Shown here one piece after another: positions 1 through 9,077 of a stretch of 64,000 bases of DNA. Under the pieces are notes generated by a model. That model did no database searches. It was not told the DNA's origin and saw only the letters and a list, made by a program, of their open reading frames with translations. This DNA is from an uncultured Bacteroidales bacterium (GTDB taxonomy: Bacteria; Bacteroidota; Bacteroidia; Bacteroidales; UBA932): assembly GCA_944326355.1 (NCBI GenBank), contig CALVDO010000011.1, positions 1 through 64,000 on the forward strand, given 5' to 3'. Positions within the stretch are counted from its first letter, which is position 1. The number at the start of each line of letters is the position of its first letter. The translations under genes and the position numbers were made by a program.

Positions 1-755
1 TATGATTGTCCAAAGTCACTGAAAGATAACAAAACATGCTGTGTTTCCTTGTCAATTAAAGTATCGCACATCGCCTGGATTAAGGATTCGTATTTCTCAA
101 TCAGCGCCTTCTGAACCTCTATTCGCTCATCAATTAAAGATAGAAAAATACCTATTTTCTTTTGTTCAGCATGCGTCGGCACACATGCTTTAATTTTTCG
201 AATTTCTGTTGCAGAAATTTCTAAAAAAGTAGAGCCGCATGCCTTTCTAATCATATCCTTTTTCTTTGTATGAATCAAATAGTAAAGGAAATCTATATCG
301 CATTTAGGAATTAAAGATTGAAAACCTTGATTAGTCGCACATTCTTGAATTGAAATAGAGCATTCTCCAAGCGTTGCCCGAGAACTTAAAAGAACAGTAA
401 ATGGAGGTAAAAGTTTCGCATTTGAATTATTTAAGCCTTCTTCTGTGATTGTTCGCAGACTTGAATTGACATATTTACTCTTTCCAATTTCAGAAGGTGT
501 AAACCATTGGATATTTCCATCCCAATACGATTTTATCGTAGTATCAGGAGTTCCCCCTCCGATGACAGTAGCCAATTCATTTATTGATTTTATTTCCCAC
601 TCCCCACTGAACTCCGGGAACCTCAGCTCCGGAACATTCCTTTTCCGCTGTCCTTCCACAATCTGGCCCTGCATCTCTACGGAACTCGCACGGGATTCGT
701 CCTTCGCTCCTTTTACCGGGGCATTAAGGATTTCCTTATTTTTATTATCTGCCAT
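1..755 (-). CDS. hsdS: Type I restriction-modification specificity subunit HsdS (3' part off the window)
   Basis: Partial gene; the reading frame is open to base 1, giving 251 residues of a family usually about 400-450 long. HsdS sets the DNA target of the HsdM methylase and the HsdR nuclease. The N-terminal half reads as a first target-recognition domain starting near VPELRFPEFSGEWE and containing GGGTPDT and WFTPSEIG. It ends in the conserved central helix (EQKKIGIFLSLIDERIEVQK). The start chosen is the ATG at 755 (MADNKNKEIL). The frame stays open for some way further upstream, so the start is not certain. The gene follows hsdM on the same strand after a gap of about 110 bases. It is clearly more AT-rich than most of the window, as is common for exchanged specificity genes. 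Confidence 0.9.
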   Translation of the reverse strand, partial: MADNKNKEILNAPVKGAKDESRASSVEMQGQIVEGQRKRNVPELRFPEFSGEWEIKSINELATVIGGGTPDTTIKSYWDGNIQWFTPSEIGKSKYVNSSLRTITEEGLNNSNAKLLPPFTVLLSSRATLGECSISIQECATNQGFQSLIPKCDIDFLYYLIHTKKKDMIRKACGSTFLEISATEIRKIKACVPTHAEQKKIGIFLSLIDERIEVQKALIEKYESLIQAMCDTLIDKETQHVLLSFSDFGQS

Positions 756-802
756 AATCTGATTTTCAATTTGTTGTTCTGCAGTTGCGATATTGAAGCC
801 AT

Positions 803-837
803 GCCATAGAGGCGGTAAAATTACACTTCTCTATGGC
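803..837. repeat. 9-bp inverted repeat between hsdM and hsdS
   Basis: Arms gccatagag (803-811) and ctctatggc (829-837) match perfectly around a 17-base loop. It lies in the hsdM-hsdS gap. It could be an mRNA hairpin tuning hsdS expression or a recombination half-site. No T-run follows on the minus strand, so it is not a classic terminator. Confidence 0.5.
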
Positions 838-866
838 GACTTCCTGTGTTATAATCCGGAATACGG

Positions 867-2420
867 TCACTCAAGGATTCCGAGCTCCTTCAGATATGCG
901 TCTATCTCCTTGTCAAGCTCCGCTCGCTTTGCCTCAAGCTCTTTGATTTCGGCCATTACTGCCTTGATGTCGATCGGTTCCTCTTCTTCAAAGGTGTCGA
1001 CATATCGAGGAATGTTCAGATTGTAGTCATTTTCAGCAATTTCCTGCATTGTTGCACGATGACTGTACTTCTCCAGCTCCTTCCGGTCGCGATAGGTCTC
1101 GACAATCTTCTGAATGTGCTGAGGACGAAGCTTGTTCTGCGTCTTCACCTTCTCGAACTCCTTGCTCGCGTCAATGAAGAGGATGTCATCATCTTCTCTC
1201 CGGCATTTCTTGAAGACGAGGATACAGGTCGGAATGCTGGTGCCGTAGAAAATATTGGCCGGCAGTCCGATGATTGCGTCAATATAATTTTTCTTTTCAA
1301 TGAGAAACCTGCGGATCACGCCCTCGGCATTTCCACGGAACAGGACGCCATGAGGCGCGACACAAGCCATCGTACCGCCTTCATTCAGATGATAAAGCAT
1401 GTGCAGAATGAATGCGTAGTCAGCGGTCTTTTTCGGAGCGAGCCTTCCGGCCTTGCTGAACCTGTCGTCGCTGTTGAATTTGTCTGCGGCACTCCACTCG
1501 GCCGAAAACGGGGGATTTGCCACCACTGCGTCAAACTGCGCATCGCCAAAGGCGTCCCACTCCAGAGTGTCTCCGTTCTCTATCTTGAAATTGCTGAATT
1601 TTATTCCATGCAGCAGCATGTTCATCCGCGCCAGATTATAAGTCGTCGGATTCTTCTCCTGCCCATAGATATAGACAGCGTGGCCGACTTTGGCCGCACG
1701 CAGAAGCAGAGAGCCGCTGCCGCAAGTCGGGTCATACACATTGCGGAGACGGGCATGGCCGATGGACACGATCTCCGCCAGTATCTGACTGACTTCCTGA
1801 GGAGTATAGAACTCCCCTGCCTTCTTGCCTGCCCCGGCGGCGAACTGCCCTATCATATATTCGTATGCGTCCCCGAGTATATCAATCTGCTCCGAAGCCT
1901 CCACTCCAAAACTTATGTCGTCCAGAGCAAGCAGGACATTGCTCACAAGAGCATTCTTATCCTCAGAAGTCTTGCCCAGCTTTGGAGACGCGAGGTCAAT
2001 GTCTGAAAAGAGCCCGCCGAAATCCTCCTCGCTGTCATGTCCGAGGGTGCTGTCCTCAATACGCTTGAGAGAGCGCTCGAGAATAGGCAGAATGTTCTCC
2101 TTCCTCTTAATCCTGTCAATTATCGAAGAAAACAGAAAGGTCGGCTCAATAAAATATCCAACGCCTTCAATGCACTGTTTTTTCAGTTCTTCCCGCAATT
2201 CATCGGCTTCAGGGGCATTCATCTCCCACAGGTTCTTGAACGACACCTCGTCATCCGCCAACGCTCCATTGGCGTATGCTTCAATCTTCTCCGAGAGATA
2301 CTTATAAAAGATGAATCCCAGAGTAAAATACATGAAATCACTTGCCGACATATTCCCGCGCAGCTTATTGGCCACTTCCCAAAGCTGGTCGCGGAGTTTC
2401 TGCTGTAATTCTTCGCTCAT
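867..2420 (-). CDS. hsdM: Type I restriction-modification DNA methyltransferase subunit HsdM
   Basis: The 517-residue, full-length HsdM is the N6-adenine methylase subunit that forms the M2S1 core with HsdS. Visible features are the N-terminal helical domain (about residues 5-160), the SAM-binding motif DPTCGSGSL at 230-238 and the catalytic NPPF at 302-305. The C-terminal tail contains a coiled coil that ends in KELEAKRAELDKEIDAYL and may contact HsdS. The ATG start at 2420 gives MSEELQQKLRDQLW, typical of the family. It is the second gene of an hsdR-hsdM-hsdS operon; the hsdR stop lies 39 bases upstream. Nothing looks broken. Confidence 0.97.
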   Translation of the reverse strand: MSEELQQKLRDQLWEVANKLRGNMSASDFMYFTLGFIFYKYLSEKIEAYANGALADDEVSFKNLWEMNAPEADELREELKKQCIEGVGYFIEPTFLFSSIIDRIKRKENILPILERSLKRIEDSTLGHDSEEDFGGLFSDIDLASPKLGKTSEDKNALVSNVLLALDDISFGVEASEQIDILGDAYEYMIGQFAAGAGKKAGEFYTPQEVSQILAEIVSIGHARLRNVYDPTCGSGSLLLRAAKVGHAVYIYGQEKNPTTYNLARMNMLLHGIKFSNFKIENGDTLEWDAFGDAQFDAVVANPPFSAEWSAADKFNSDDRFSKAGRLAPKKTADYAFILHMLYHLNEGGTMACVAPHGVLFRGNAEGVIRRFLIEKKNYIDAIIGLPANIFYGTSIPTCILVFKKCRREDDDILFIDASKEFEKVKTQNKLRPQHIQKIVETYRDRKELEKYSHRATMQEIAENDYNLNIPRYVDTFEEEEPIDIKAVMAEIKELEAKRAELDKEIDAYLKELGILE

Positions 2421-2459
2421 ATAGTCTTAACCGTTATCTGTTCGTCTTGTTCCCTATGC

Positions 2460-5288
2460 CTAATCCCAGTTGAAAGTATGAATGATCGCACGGAGGCGGT
2501 CCATTATCCTCGTCAGTGCCCTTCTCGTCTTTATCAGTCCGAGATGCTTTTCCTTGAGAGCATTTTGGATAATTTCAGGCTGCTCGGTCTGAAGATAGTC
2601 ATATTCCTTCAGATAATGCTCCAGGACTCCGGAAGGAATGTCCTCCTCTTCGGCAAGAGCAGTCACCGCCTTTTCCCGCTCCTCCGCAACATAGGCATTC
2701 AGCCTCTCCTCAAGATCACTCGTTCCGTCCGCATGCTGTCTTCTGGCCATGAAGTTGTCCTTGTCCTCATCCACATTTCTTCTGATGAAACCGTCTATAA
2801 GCTTTGCCTTGCTGCGCATCTCGGCATCCTTGATCATCGTATCGATGATATTCTGACGGCGTTTCTCGTAGTCATCTCCATACGGGTCGAGAGCGGCGAT
2901 GAGCTCGAGAATGTATGCGACATTGACGATGTCGCTGTGCAGAAGTTCAAGGCAGAAGTCCACATCACCCAACCCGGTATCGTCAGAGTCATCCGAGTCG
3001 CCATCGGAGCCAGATGAAGTTCCGGTAGAAGAAAAGGCAAAAGAGTCATGAATGTCAAGATACTTGCTTCTGAAGTCCATGAACTGCTGCTCGGTCATCC
3101 CTAGATCGGCCGAATCTTCGTCATATTCCTCATAAAGCTGTATTTCAGCATGTTTTCTGATCACATCACGAAACGCCAGCACAAAATCCCTCTTGTCCTT
3201 TTCGCTCTGCAGCAGGTCTATGCTGCCCGGAGACGGATATTTCTGAAGGAAGCTTTCCGCCAGCTGTCTGTACTCTTTCTTGACATCCTCAAACGGAGGG
3301 CGGACTATCTCTTCAGGATTGTCCGAATTGCTGAACAGCCTGATGGCCGTGTCGACATTTGACTTCAGATCCCTGAAACAGACGATTTTCCCGAAACGCT
3401 TTTTCTCATTCAGCACCCTGTTGGTGCGGCTGAAGGCCTGCAGCAGCCCGTGATACTCCAGATTCTTGTCCACATAAAGAGTATTGAGCTTCTTGCTGTC
3501 AAAGCCGGTGAGAAACATCCCAACGACGAGACAGAGATCAAGCGGCTTCATGCCCTCTTTCTTCTTTTTCATCCGCAGGTTGACATCGTCATAATATGCC
3601 CGGAAATTCTCCGTAGTGAAAGCCGTTCCGAATGTCGCATTGTAATCATCCATTATGGCCTGCAGCTCATCCGCCTCTCCTGCGCTGTCATTCACATACG
3701 ACCCCGTCCCCATGCCTGTGAGCGCGTCATCCTGACTGTCATTCGCGGCATAGGTAAAGACTGCACCTATGCTGATCTTAGGATTCAGCTCCTTGAATAT
3801 CTTGTAATACCTGATGAGCATCGGGACTGACTGCACGGCAAACAGAGCGTTGAACTCTCCGTCGAAAGTCGATTTGTTAAAATTGTTCAGGATGAATTTC
3901 GCGATTTCCGTCATCCGGTTCGCATTGCCGTTGCCCACATCTTCGCTGCCGTGATAATACTCCACGAGAAAGCCGAGCACATTCTCATCCGCAATTGCGT
4001 CCTTAATCAGATATTTATGCAGGCATTCGCCGAATATCTCTTTTGTCGTATGCCCATCAACCGCATTTTCAGTAAAGATCGGAGTCCCTGTAAAGCCGAA
4101 TATCTGAGCATTGTCAAAGAACTTCATGATCTTCTTGTGACTTTCCCCGAAATGGCTCCGGTGACACTCATCAAATATCATCACTATCCTCGAATGGCGT
4201 ATGGCATCTATCCTGCCGCTGTACCAGGTTCTGCTGACTGCGGCATTGAGCTTCTGGATGGTAGTGATGATTATCTTCGAATTGCTCTGCAGGCGTTTAA
4301 CGAGCTCGTCCGTATTGTCGGTGCCGTCCACTGCGCCCGGCTCAAATGCCTCATACTCCGACTGAGTCTGAGTGTCTAGGTCATGCCTGTCAACTACGAA
4401 CATCACCTTGTCCACATCGTCAAGCTCCGAGACGAGCTGAGCCGCCTTGAATGAAGTCAACGTCTTTCCTGCGCCCGTAGTATGCCATATATAACCGTTG
4501 TCATTGGAGTTCTTCACCTTATCCAGAATCTTCTCTACCGCATAGAACTGATAAGGACGGAGAACCATCAGGCATTTGTCGCCCTCGTGAAGCACGATAT
4601 ATTTCCCGATTATCCTCCCGAGCGTGCATTTTTCCAGAAAGAACGCGGCAAAAAGATTCAATTCATTCAACGGCACATTAGCTGCGTCTGTCCAGTTGAA
4701 AGTGAATTTGTACCCGCCGTTCGGATTGTTCGCAAAATACCTGGTGTTCACTCCATTGGAAATGACGAACAGCTGTATGTAGTCAAACAGTCCGTGAAAC
4801 GAAGTCTTGTGGTAACGCTGAATCTGGTTGTAGGCCTCCTTGAGTTCCACTCCGCGACGCTTCAGCTCAATCTGCACGAGAGGAAGGCCGTTGATGAGAA
4901 TCGTCACATCGTAACGGCATTTCTTGCGTCCCTCTACCGTAATCTGGTTTGATACCTGAAACTCGTTCTGACACCATTGCTGACGATTGAGAAATTCGAC
5001 CCATATCCGCTTTCCGTCTGCAGTATCGAGCGGATAGAGACTCCTGAGCTTCTTGGCCTTCTCAAAACGAGTTCCACCTTCCAGCCAGATGAGTATCTTG
5101 TCAAACTCCTCTGTCGTAAACTCTTCACGGCCAAGCTCCGCCAGACGCCTCCTGTTATGGATCTCCAGCTGCCGCTTGAAATTTGAATACAGATTGCTCT
5201 CTTCCGTTATTTTGACATATTCGTAGTCCATCTGCTGAAGCGTAGCAATAAGCCCCGCCTCAAGTGCTGCCTCACTTTGTGTCGACAT
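2460..5288 (-). CDS. hsdR: Type I restriction enzyme R subunit HsdR (EcoR124-like)
   Basis: The 942-residue subunit is the translocase and nuclease that cuts DNA lacking host methylation. The PD-(D/E)xK nuclease core is visible as D127 and E141-L-K143, followed by a superfamily 2 motor with Walker A TGAGKT (271-276), DECH (373-376), the motif III region FTGTPIF, and QAFSRTNRV near the end of the second RecA-like domain. The C-terminal third is helical with an acidic Ser/Asp-rich stretch (SSGSDGDSDDSDD). I start at ATG 5288 (MSTQSEAALE); an in-frame TTG five codons upstream is a poorer choice. A -7-like TAACTTTG at 5341-5348 lies about 50 bases upstream. First gene of the hsdRMS operon. Confidence 0.96.
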   Translation of the reverse strand: MSTQSEAALEAGLIATLQQMDYEYVKITEESNLYSNFKRQLEIHNRRRLAELGREEFTTEEFDKILIWLEGGTRFEKAKKLRSLYPLDTADGKRIWVEFLNRQQWCQNEFQVSNQITVEGRKKCRYDVTILINGLPLVQIELKRRGVELKEAYNQIQRYHKTSFHGLFDYIQLFVISNGVNTRYFANNPNGGYKFTFNWTDAANVPLNELNLFAAFFLEKCTLGRIIGKYIVLHEGDKCLMVLRPYQFYAVEKILDKVKNSNDNGYIWHTTGAGKTLTSFKAAQLVSELDDVDKVMFVVDRHDLDTQTQSEYEAFEPGAVDGTDNTDELVKRLQSNSKIIITTIQKLNAAVSRTWYSGRIDAIRHSRIVMIFDECHRSHFGESHKKIMKFFDNAQIFGFTGTPIFTENAVDGHTTKEIFGECLHKYLIKDAIADENVLGFLVEYYHGSEDVGNGNANRMTEIAKFILNNFNKSTFDGEFNALFAVQSVPMLIRYYKIFKELNPKISIGAVFTYAANDSQDDALTGMGTGSYVNDSAGEADELQAIMDDYNATFGTAFTTENFRAYYDDVNLRMKKKKEGMKPLDLCLVVGMFLTGFDSKKLNTLYVDKNLEYHGLLQAFSRTNRVLNEKKRFGKIVCFRDLKSNVDTAIRLFSNSDNPEEIVRPPFEDVKKEYRQLAESFLQKYPSPGSIDLLQSEKDKRDFVLAFRDVIRKHAEIQLYEEYDEDSADLGMTEQQFMDFRSKYLDIHDSFAFSSTGTSSGSDGDSDDSDDTGLGDVDFCLELLHSDIVNVAYILELIAALDPYGDDYEKRRQNIIDTMIKDAEMRSKAKLIDGFIRRNVDEDKDNFMARRQHADGTSDLEERLNAYVAEEREKAVTALAEEEDIPSGVLEHYLKEYDYLQTEQPEIIQNALKEKHLGLIKTRRALTRIMDRLRAIIHTFNWD

Positions 5289-5327
5289 ATTTCTCTCTAT
5301 CAAGAATGATCAACCTTACCTGCTCAT

Positions 5328-5364
5328 TTTTTTGAGCATCCAAAGTTAATATATATTTTTGAAT
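5328..5364 (-). promoter_or_regulatory. Promoter-like element upstream of hsdR, first copy of a 37-bp repeat
   Basis: On the minus strand it carries TAACTTTG (5341-5348), matching the Bacteroidota -7 box TAnnTTTG and pointing at hsdR. On the plus strand it carries TATTTTTG (5354-5361), another match. The same 37 bases recur at 9025-9061 with only two mismatches. No convincing -33 TTTG is seen at the usual spacing. Promoter activity is inferred. Confidence 0.6.
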
Positions 5365-5452
5365 GCGGCCTAGCGCTTCTGACTTATATTTTTAAGGCAG
5401 AAATTCAATGTATCACCCACTTCCGGCTCTTCCGCCACAATCGTGTCCGTCC

Positions 5453-7801
5453 TCAATCCAGTACAATGAATCCTGCCCAGTAGTAGGGATGGGAGTATTC
5501 GGGGATTTTTCTTATATGATCCTGTGCCGCGTACATTGCGCTATGGGCATCCATCCCGGACAGCAGATTGCAGTAGAATGCGGTCATGAGCCGGGATGTG
5601 GTCATGTCGTTCACTTTCCAGAGGCTCACGACAATGGTCTGTACTCCGGCTTGTTTGAAAGCTTGCTGCAGTCCGGAAACGCCGTCTGCTGATATATAGC
5701 CGAGTCCTGTCTCACATGCGGACAACACTGCAAGACGGCAGCAGTCCAAAGGCATTTCTGCTATATCCTTGGAGAACACAATGTTGTCTTCGCAATTTCC
5801 AGGAGCAGTCTTGCCGAGCTCCACTTTTTTCCCGCCTGACAAAAGCAGGCCTGACTGGAGAGGCGAAGGAATGGCATCATTGTCAAGGAAAAATGCGTGC
5901 GCCGCAATATGAAGGATGTCCGGACTTGCATTAACGCATTTTTTCAGGTTGTTTTCCGTGCATTTCTTACCGACAAATGTTTTTGTCTGTATGTCCTCAG
6001 ATGTCATAAGTGCTGTTATTTCATCTGCTTCATGCCTTGTGTGCGCCAAATCGTCAGTTCCTCCCAGAATTGCTGCTTGTGAGAATGAGCGGTTGGCCGG
6101 ATGTGGCAGGCAGAGCTGTTTCGTAGAAGTCAACCGGCGTATGTTCCATATATCGCTGGCCCTCCTTCCTGCCTTGTTCTGAGCAGCTTCAATGTTTATT
6201 ATATTGATCAGGCCGGACGGCGCGAATGAAAGTGTCGCCCCTTTTGGGATTTCCTTCTCAAGTTTTGACCAGATAAAACCGTAAAGCCCGGACTGATATA
6301 TTGATTGCCCGGTTGCATAGAGAAGAAGAAGATCGTTCCCGTCACAGATTCTGACCCTTGTCGGGCATGGGCTTCCCTTTGACAATATCAGTGCATCATA
6401 TTGTTCTTTGCCTGTTCTGTCATCATAGTAGTTTACAAATTCTACGGCATATTCGTTTTCTCTCAGACAAGACTGTATGTCGCAATATTGATAAAGTCTG
6501 CCGTATTCCCTGCTCAGCATATGCTTTAGGAACAGGGCTGCATTGTAGGCCTGTCCCGGGTCTGTGTTGCCGTATTGCAGCGTAATTGCAGGAGTCAGGA
6601 ATCTCAACTGGCTTTCCGCTCTTTCCGGGGATAAGGCGATTTTTGCGTGAATGAGTATCTGGGCAGCCGACAGGAAGGCTTCTGTCCTGTATTTGTCGGC
6701 ATCATCCTTTTCGAAACGTGACTTTATTTTGGCAAGGGTCGCGATATGTATGGGGTATGTTTCTATAAATTGATATAAGCGGCCATAGGAAGGTATTTTC
6801 CCGTAAATGTCCTCCTGAGAGTAAAAATCATTTTCGTCACAAATCATTTCCAGACTCTTCATTGCATTCATTGCGGCGGTATAGTCATCGCATGAAAGGG
6901 CGGAATTCACAGCCGGGTCTTGCGCATATTCATTTCTGTCGATAATTCGTGCAAGCCGCTTTATGCCATAGGGCATTGCAGATGTTTCCTCCAGGCTGGC
7001 AGCTTTGTTGAAATAGTAATCCGCATCCTCATCCTGTGCAAGCCGGCAATATCTGGCGCAGTCTCGGATTACATCTGCTTTATAGTCTGGAGTAAATCCG
7101 CTGATTCCAGTGACGAGGTCCGCGAGTTTTTTCTTGTATGGCAACACAGCCTTTATCTTCTCATCCGGGACCGGGTCTTTGTAGTCCGACAGATACCCTA
7201 TTATCCTTTCCAGAATACCGAACCTGTAATTGTTATTATCTGTCATCTCATAACATTCTTTGTAGAGCGGCATATTGTCGTAGCAGTAATATTCATCTCT
7301 GATTCTGATTTCAGCAAGACTGGATGCAGATACAGCCAATTCATCTGCCGAACCGGCAATTTCAAAGGCTACGGCATATAGTCTTTCTGCCAGGTCTATC
7401 AGAAGATCGAAAAGTTCTTTGCGACGGCTATCCGGCCAAATGCTTTGATCATAGCACTCTGCCCTCAGGAGATCGTACAGCGAAGCCGCATACAGTGTGT
7501 ACTGAAATCTTCCGGGCAATTTTTCCGTCAGTCTGTCCGCTTCGTCCAGCGTAGCTCTGTCAAACGGCACTAATAATGAATCTTCCCGCTCTATGACTGC
7601 ATAAATTTCCCGGATTCTGCGCTTGTTTTCCTGTATTTCAGAGTAGTGCTCCATTCCATGATCTCCGGCGAGTACAGGATATTCACTGACAAGTCTTTGC
7701 CTCATCTCATCAGCTGTCTGCCGAACTGTCTGTCCCGTGCAGATCTGCGGAATGGCGACAAGCAAAATATTGAGAGAAAAAGACAGAAGCAGAGTTCTCA
7801 T
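5453..7801 (-). CDS. Secreted CHAT-domain (caspase-like) protease
   Basis: The 782-residue protein starts with a signal peptide (MRTLLLSFSLNILLVAIP), so export to the periplasm or beyond is likely. Residues about 30-480 are helical and may hold degenerate TPR-like repeats. The C-terminal 200 residues form a CHAT domain with both catalytic residues: His635 in LHIAAHAFF and Cys696 in LSACETG, followed by the family's GVSGLQQAF and SLWKVND signatures. CHAT proteases are caspase relatives that cleave protein partners. The gene is monocistronic between hsdR and fic, all on the minus strand, with 164 bases between its start and the hsdR-side repeat on its far end. The substrate is unknown. The leader sets it apart from cytoplasmic CHAT effectors of immune systems. 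Confidence 0.85.
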   Translation of the reverse strand: MRTLLLSFSLNILLVAIPQICTGQTVRQTADEMRQRLVSEYPVLAGDHGMEHYSEIQENKRRIREIYAVIEREDSLLVPFDRATLDEADRLTEKLPGRFQYTLYAASLYDLLRAECYDQSIWPDSRRKELFDLLIDLAERLYAVAFEIAGSADELAVSASSLAEIRIRDEYYCYDNMPLYKECYEMTDNNNYRFGILERIIGYLSDYKDPVPDEKIKAVLPYKKKLADLVTGISGFTPDYKADVIRDCARYCRLAQDEDADYYFNKAASLEETSAMPYGIKRLARIIDRNEYAQDPAVNSALSCDDYTAAMNAMKSLEMICDENDFYSQEDIYGKIPSYGRLYQFIETYPIHIATLAKIKSRFEKDDADKYRTEAFLSAAQILIHAKIALSPERAESQLRFLTPAITLQYGNTDPGQAYNAALFLKHMLSREYGRLYQYCDIQSCLRENEYAVEFVNYYDDRTGKEQYDALILSKGSPCPTRVRICDGNDLLLLYATGQSIYQSGLYGFIWSKLEKEIPKGATLSFAPSGLINIINIEAAQNKAGRRASDIWNIRRLTSTKQLCLPHPANRSFSQAAILGGTDDLAHTRHEADEITALMTSEDIQTKTFVGKKCTENNLKKCVNASPDILHIAAHAFFLDNDAIPSPLQSGLLLSGGKKVELGKTAPGNCEDNIVFSKDIAEMPLDCCRLAVLSACETGLGYISADGVSGLQQAFKQAGVQTIVVSLWKVNDMTTSRLMTAFYCNLLSGMDAHSAMYAAQDHIRKIPEYSHPYYWAGFIVLD

Positions 7802-7957
7802 GGCTGCATATATTATGAAGCACTAAGGTAAGTAAAAGAATTCGTATTTATACTCACTTCCCTATAGATCTTAAGAAATGCTGTAATCCGAAATGCGTGT
7901 CCTCGGCATTTGCCTTGTTGGCGACAATGGTGTCATCGGGCCATTCCGCTCAAGTGT

Positions 7958-8062
7958 TTACAAGATACGACGCCTTTTGTTTTCGTCATCCCATACAGTC
8001 CTGACTTCACGGTCATAAATAAGCGTATTTGATTTCTTATGCTGTTTTCCTGTCTCTTCCAT
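7958..8062 (-). pseudogene. Short remnant resembling the N-terminus of a DNA-damage-inducible protein D/Bro-N type gene
   Basis: A 34-codon frame (MEETGKQHKKSNTLIYD, then EVRTVWDDENKRRR) ends in a stop. The phrase REVRTVWDDEN recalls the start of DinD-like proteins, where it would continue into a Bro-N-type fold. Downstream, another frame reads AEWPDDTIVANKANAEDTHF and on to a stop at about 7865, so the locus looks frameshifted and internally deleted. The assignment is from memory and weak. The stretch 7802-8080 holds no intact gene. Confidence 0.3.
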
Positions 8063-8080
8063 AAATAAGAATTTAGCGGC

Positions 8081-8221
8081 TCAAACTAAAGCTTTGACAA
8101 CCCATCTACCGTTTCTTTTTCCGTTTTTCCGTTCCAGCAGGCCACGCTCTATCAAAGAAGGAGTTATTCGCTTGACGGTTCTGGGAGATTTGCCGATATG
8201 TACGGCAATCTCAGCTTGAGT
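8081..8221 (-). pseudogene. Out-of-frame C-terminal winged helix of the Fic gene
   Basis: In a different minus frame from fic, codons from 8221 to the TGA at 8081 read TQAEIAVHIGKSPRTVKR, then ITPSLIERGLLERKNGKR and NGRWVVKALV. This is a typical winged helix-turn-helix, the usual C-terminal module of Fic proteins of this type. The fic frame passes through the same bases as LKLRLPYISANLPEPSSE and stops at 8164. A 1-2 base indel near 8218-8230 would join the two. Confidence 0.75.
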
Positions 8222-9018
8222 GCCCGATTATGCAGCTCGTTTTTCTCGCCAAACAACAAGTTTCTGAAAAACAGTTCCAAGAATGATGTTGTGGCGGAGA
8301 TTCCTTTTGCGTAGTTGTTGTAATTGGCTCTGACCAATGCATTCCTGAAGTACCATGAGTGCTCTTGAAATACACTGTTGTCAAATGTGAATCCAAATGT
8401 ATGAAGATATTTCATGGTGAACACTGCGGTGGTGCGTGTGTTTCCTTCTCCGAAAGGATGGATTTGCCAAATGTCCGAAACAAACTTACAGATATGCTTC
8501 AGTGCCTGGTTTGCATCAAGTGACGGATAATCCACGCTCTTTTCTTGCCCGAAATCATATTCAAGAGTCTGACGTATCAGTTCGTGGTTGGAGTACAGAA
8601 CCGTATCGCCGTCAAGCACCCGTTCTTTCTTGGTTATATCATAATCGCGCAATTTTCCCGCAAATCTGTATAAGCCTTCAAACAGCCGCCTGTGGATGAG
8701 TATCAGATAATCCGGCGTGAATGAAAAGGATTTCTCGGACAGTATCTCGGTGATTCTTACAGATACTTTATCGGCCTCTTCGGTTCGTTTATTCTCTATG
8801 TCTGTCCTGTTCGCCTTTGACTGATAATAACTGTCAATCAAATGCTTTACTTCGCCTATGGTAATGTCGCCTTCGATGTGTCTGCCTGCCGTCTGCAACA
8901 AATATTCCGATGGTTTGAGACCGTCAACATCCTGCAGACCGATTGCCGTTTGCCATGCTTGCGCCTTTTCTTTACTGCCCGGTTCTCCTTGTCTTATATA
9001 TTTGCCGAAATCACTCAT
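8164..9018 (-). CDS. Fic-domain protein, C-terminally frameshifted
   Basis: Fic proteins transfer AMP or related groups to target proteins. The core motif HPFGEGNTR (187-195) is intact, with the catalytic His187. The upstream hairpin region YRFAGKLRDYDITKKER fits the target-docking flap. The N-terminal residues 38-65 (with HIEGDITIGEVKHLI) resemble the VbhA-type antitoxin helix found fused to self-inhibited Fic proteins; this is inferred. As read, the protein ends after LHNRALKLRLPYISANLPEPSSE, and the expected winged helix continues in another frame to 8081. The catalytic domain would still be made, without its DNA-binding tail. It starts at ATG 9018, close to a promoter-like element at 9025-9061, and is divergent from the hydrolase gene. 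Confidence 0.85.
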   Translation of the reverse strand: MSDFGKYIRQGEPGSKEKAQAWQTAIGLQDVDGLKPSEYLLQTAGRHIEGDITIGEVKHLIDSYYQSKANRTDIENKRTEEADKVSVRITEILSEKSFSFTPDYLILIHRRLFEGLYRFAGKLRDYDITKKERVLDGDTVLYSNHELIRQTLEYDFGQEKSVDYPSLDANQALKHICKFVSDIWQIHPFGEGNTRTTAVFTMKYLHTFGFTFDNSVFQEHSWYFRNALVRANYNNYAKGISATTSFLELFFRNLLFGEKNELHNRALKLRLPYISANLPEPSSE

Positions 9019-9024
9019 TCAATC

Positions 9025-9061
9025 TTTTTTGACCATTCAAAGTTAATATATATTTTTGAAT
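9025..9061. promoter_or_regulatory. Divergent promoter-like element between fic and the hydrolase, second copy of a 37-bp repeat
   Basis: The minus strand carries TAACTTTG (9038-9045) ahead of fic. The plus strand carries TATTTTTG (9051-9058) ahead of the hydrolase at 9078. Both match TAnnTTTG. The element is 35/37 identical to 5328-5364 upstream of hsdR, and in the same orientation. Confidence 0.6.
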
Positions 9062-9077
9062 ACTAAAATGACGGGAA

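Noticed and set aside
1059-2006. 315-codon plus-strand open frame inside hsdM
   Set aside because: Antisense of a clear HsdM with motifs I and IV; no recognisable domain of its own.
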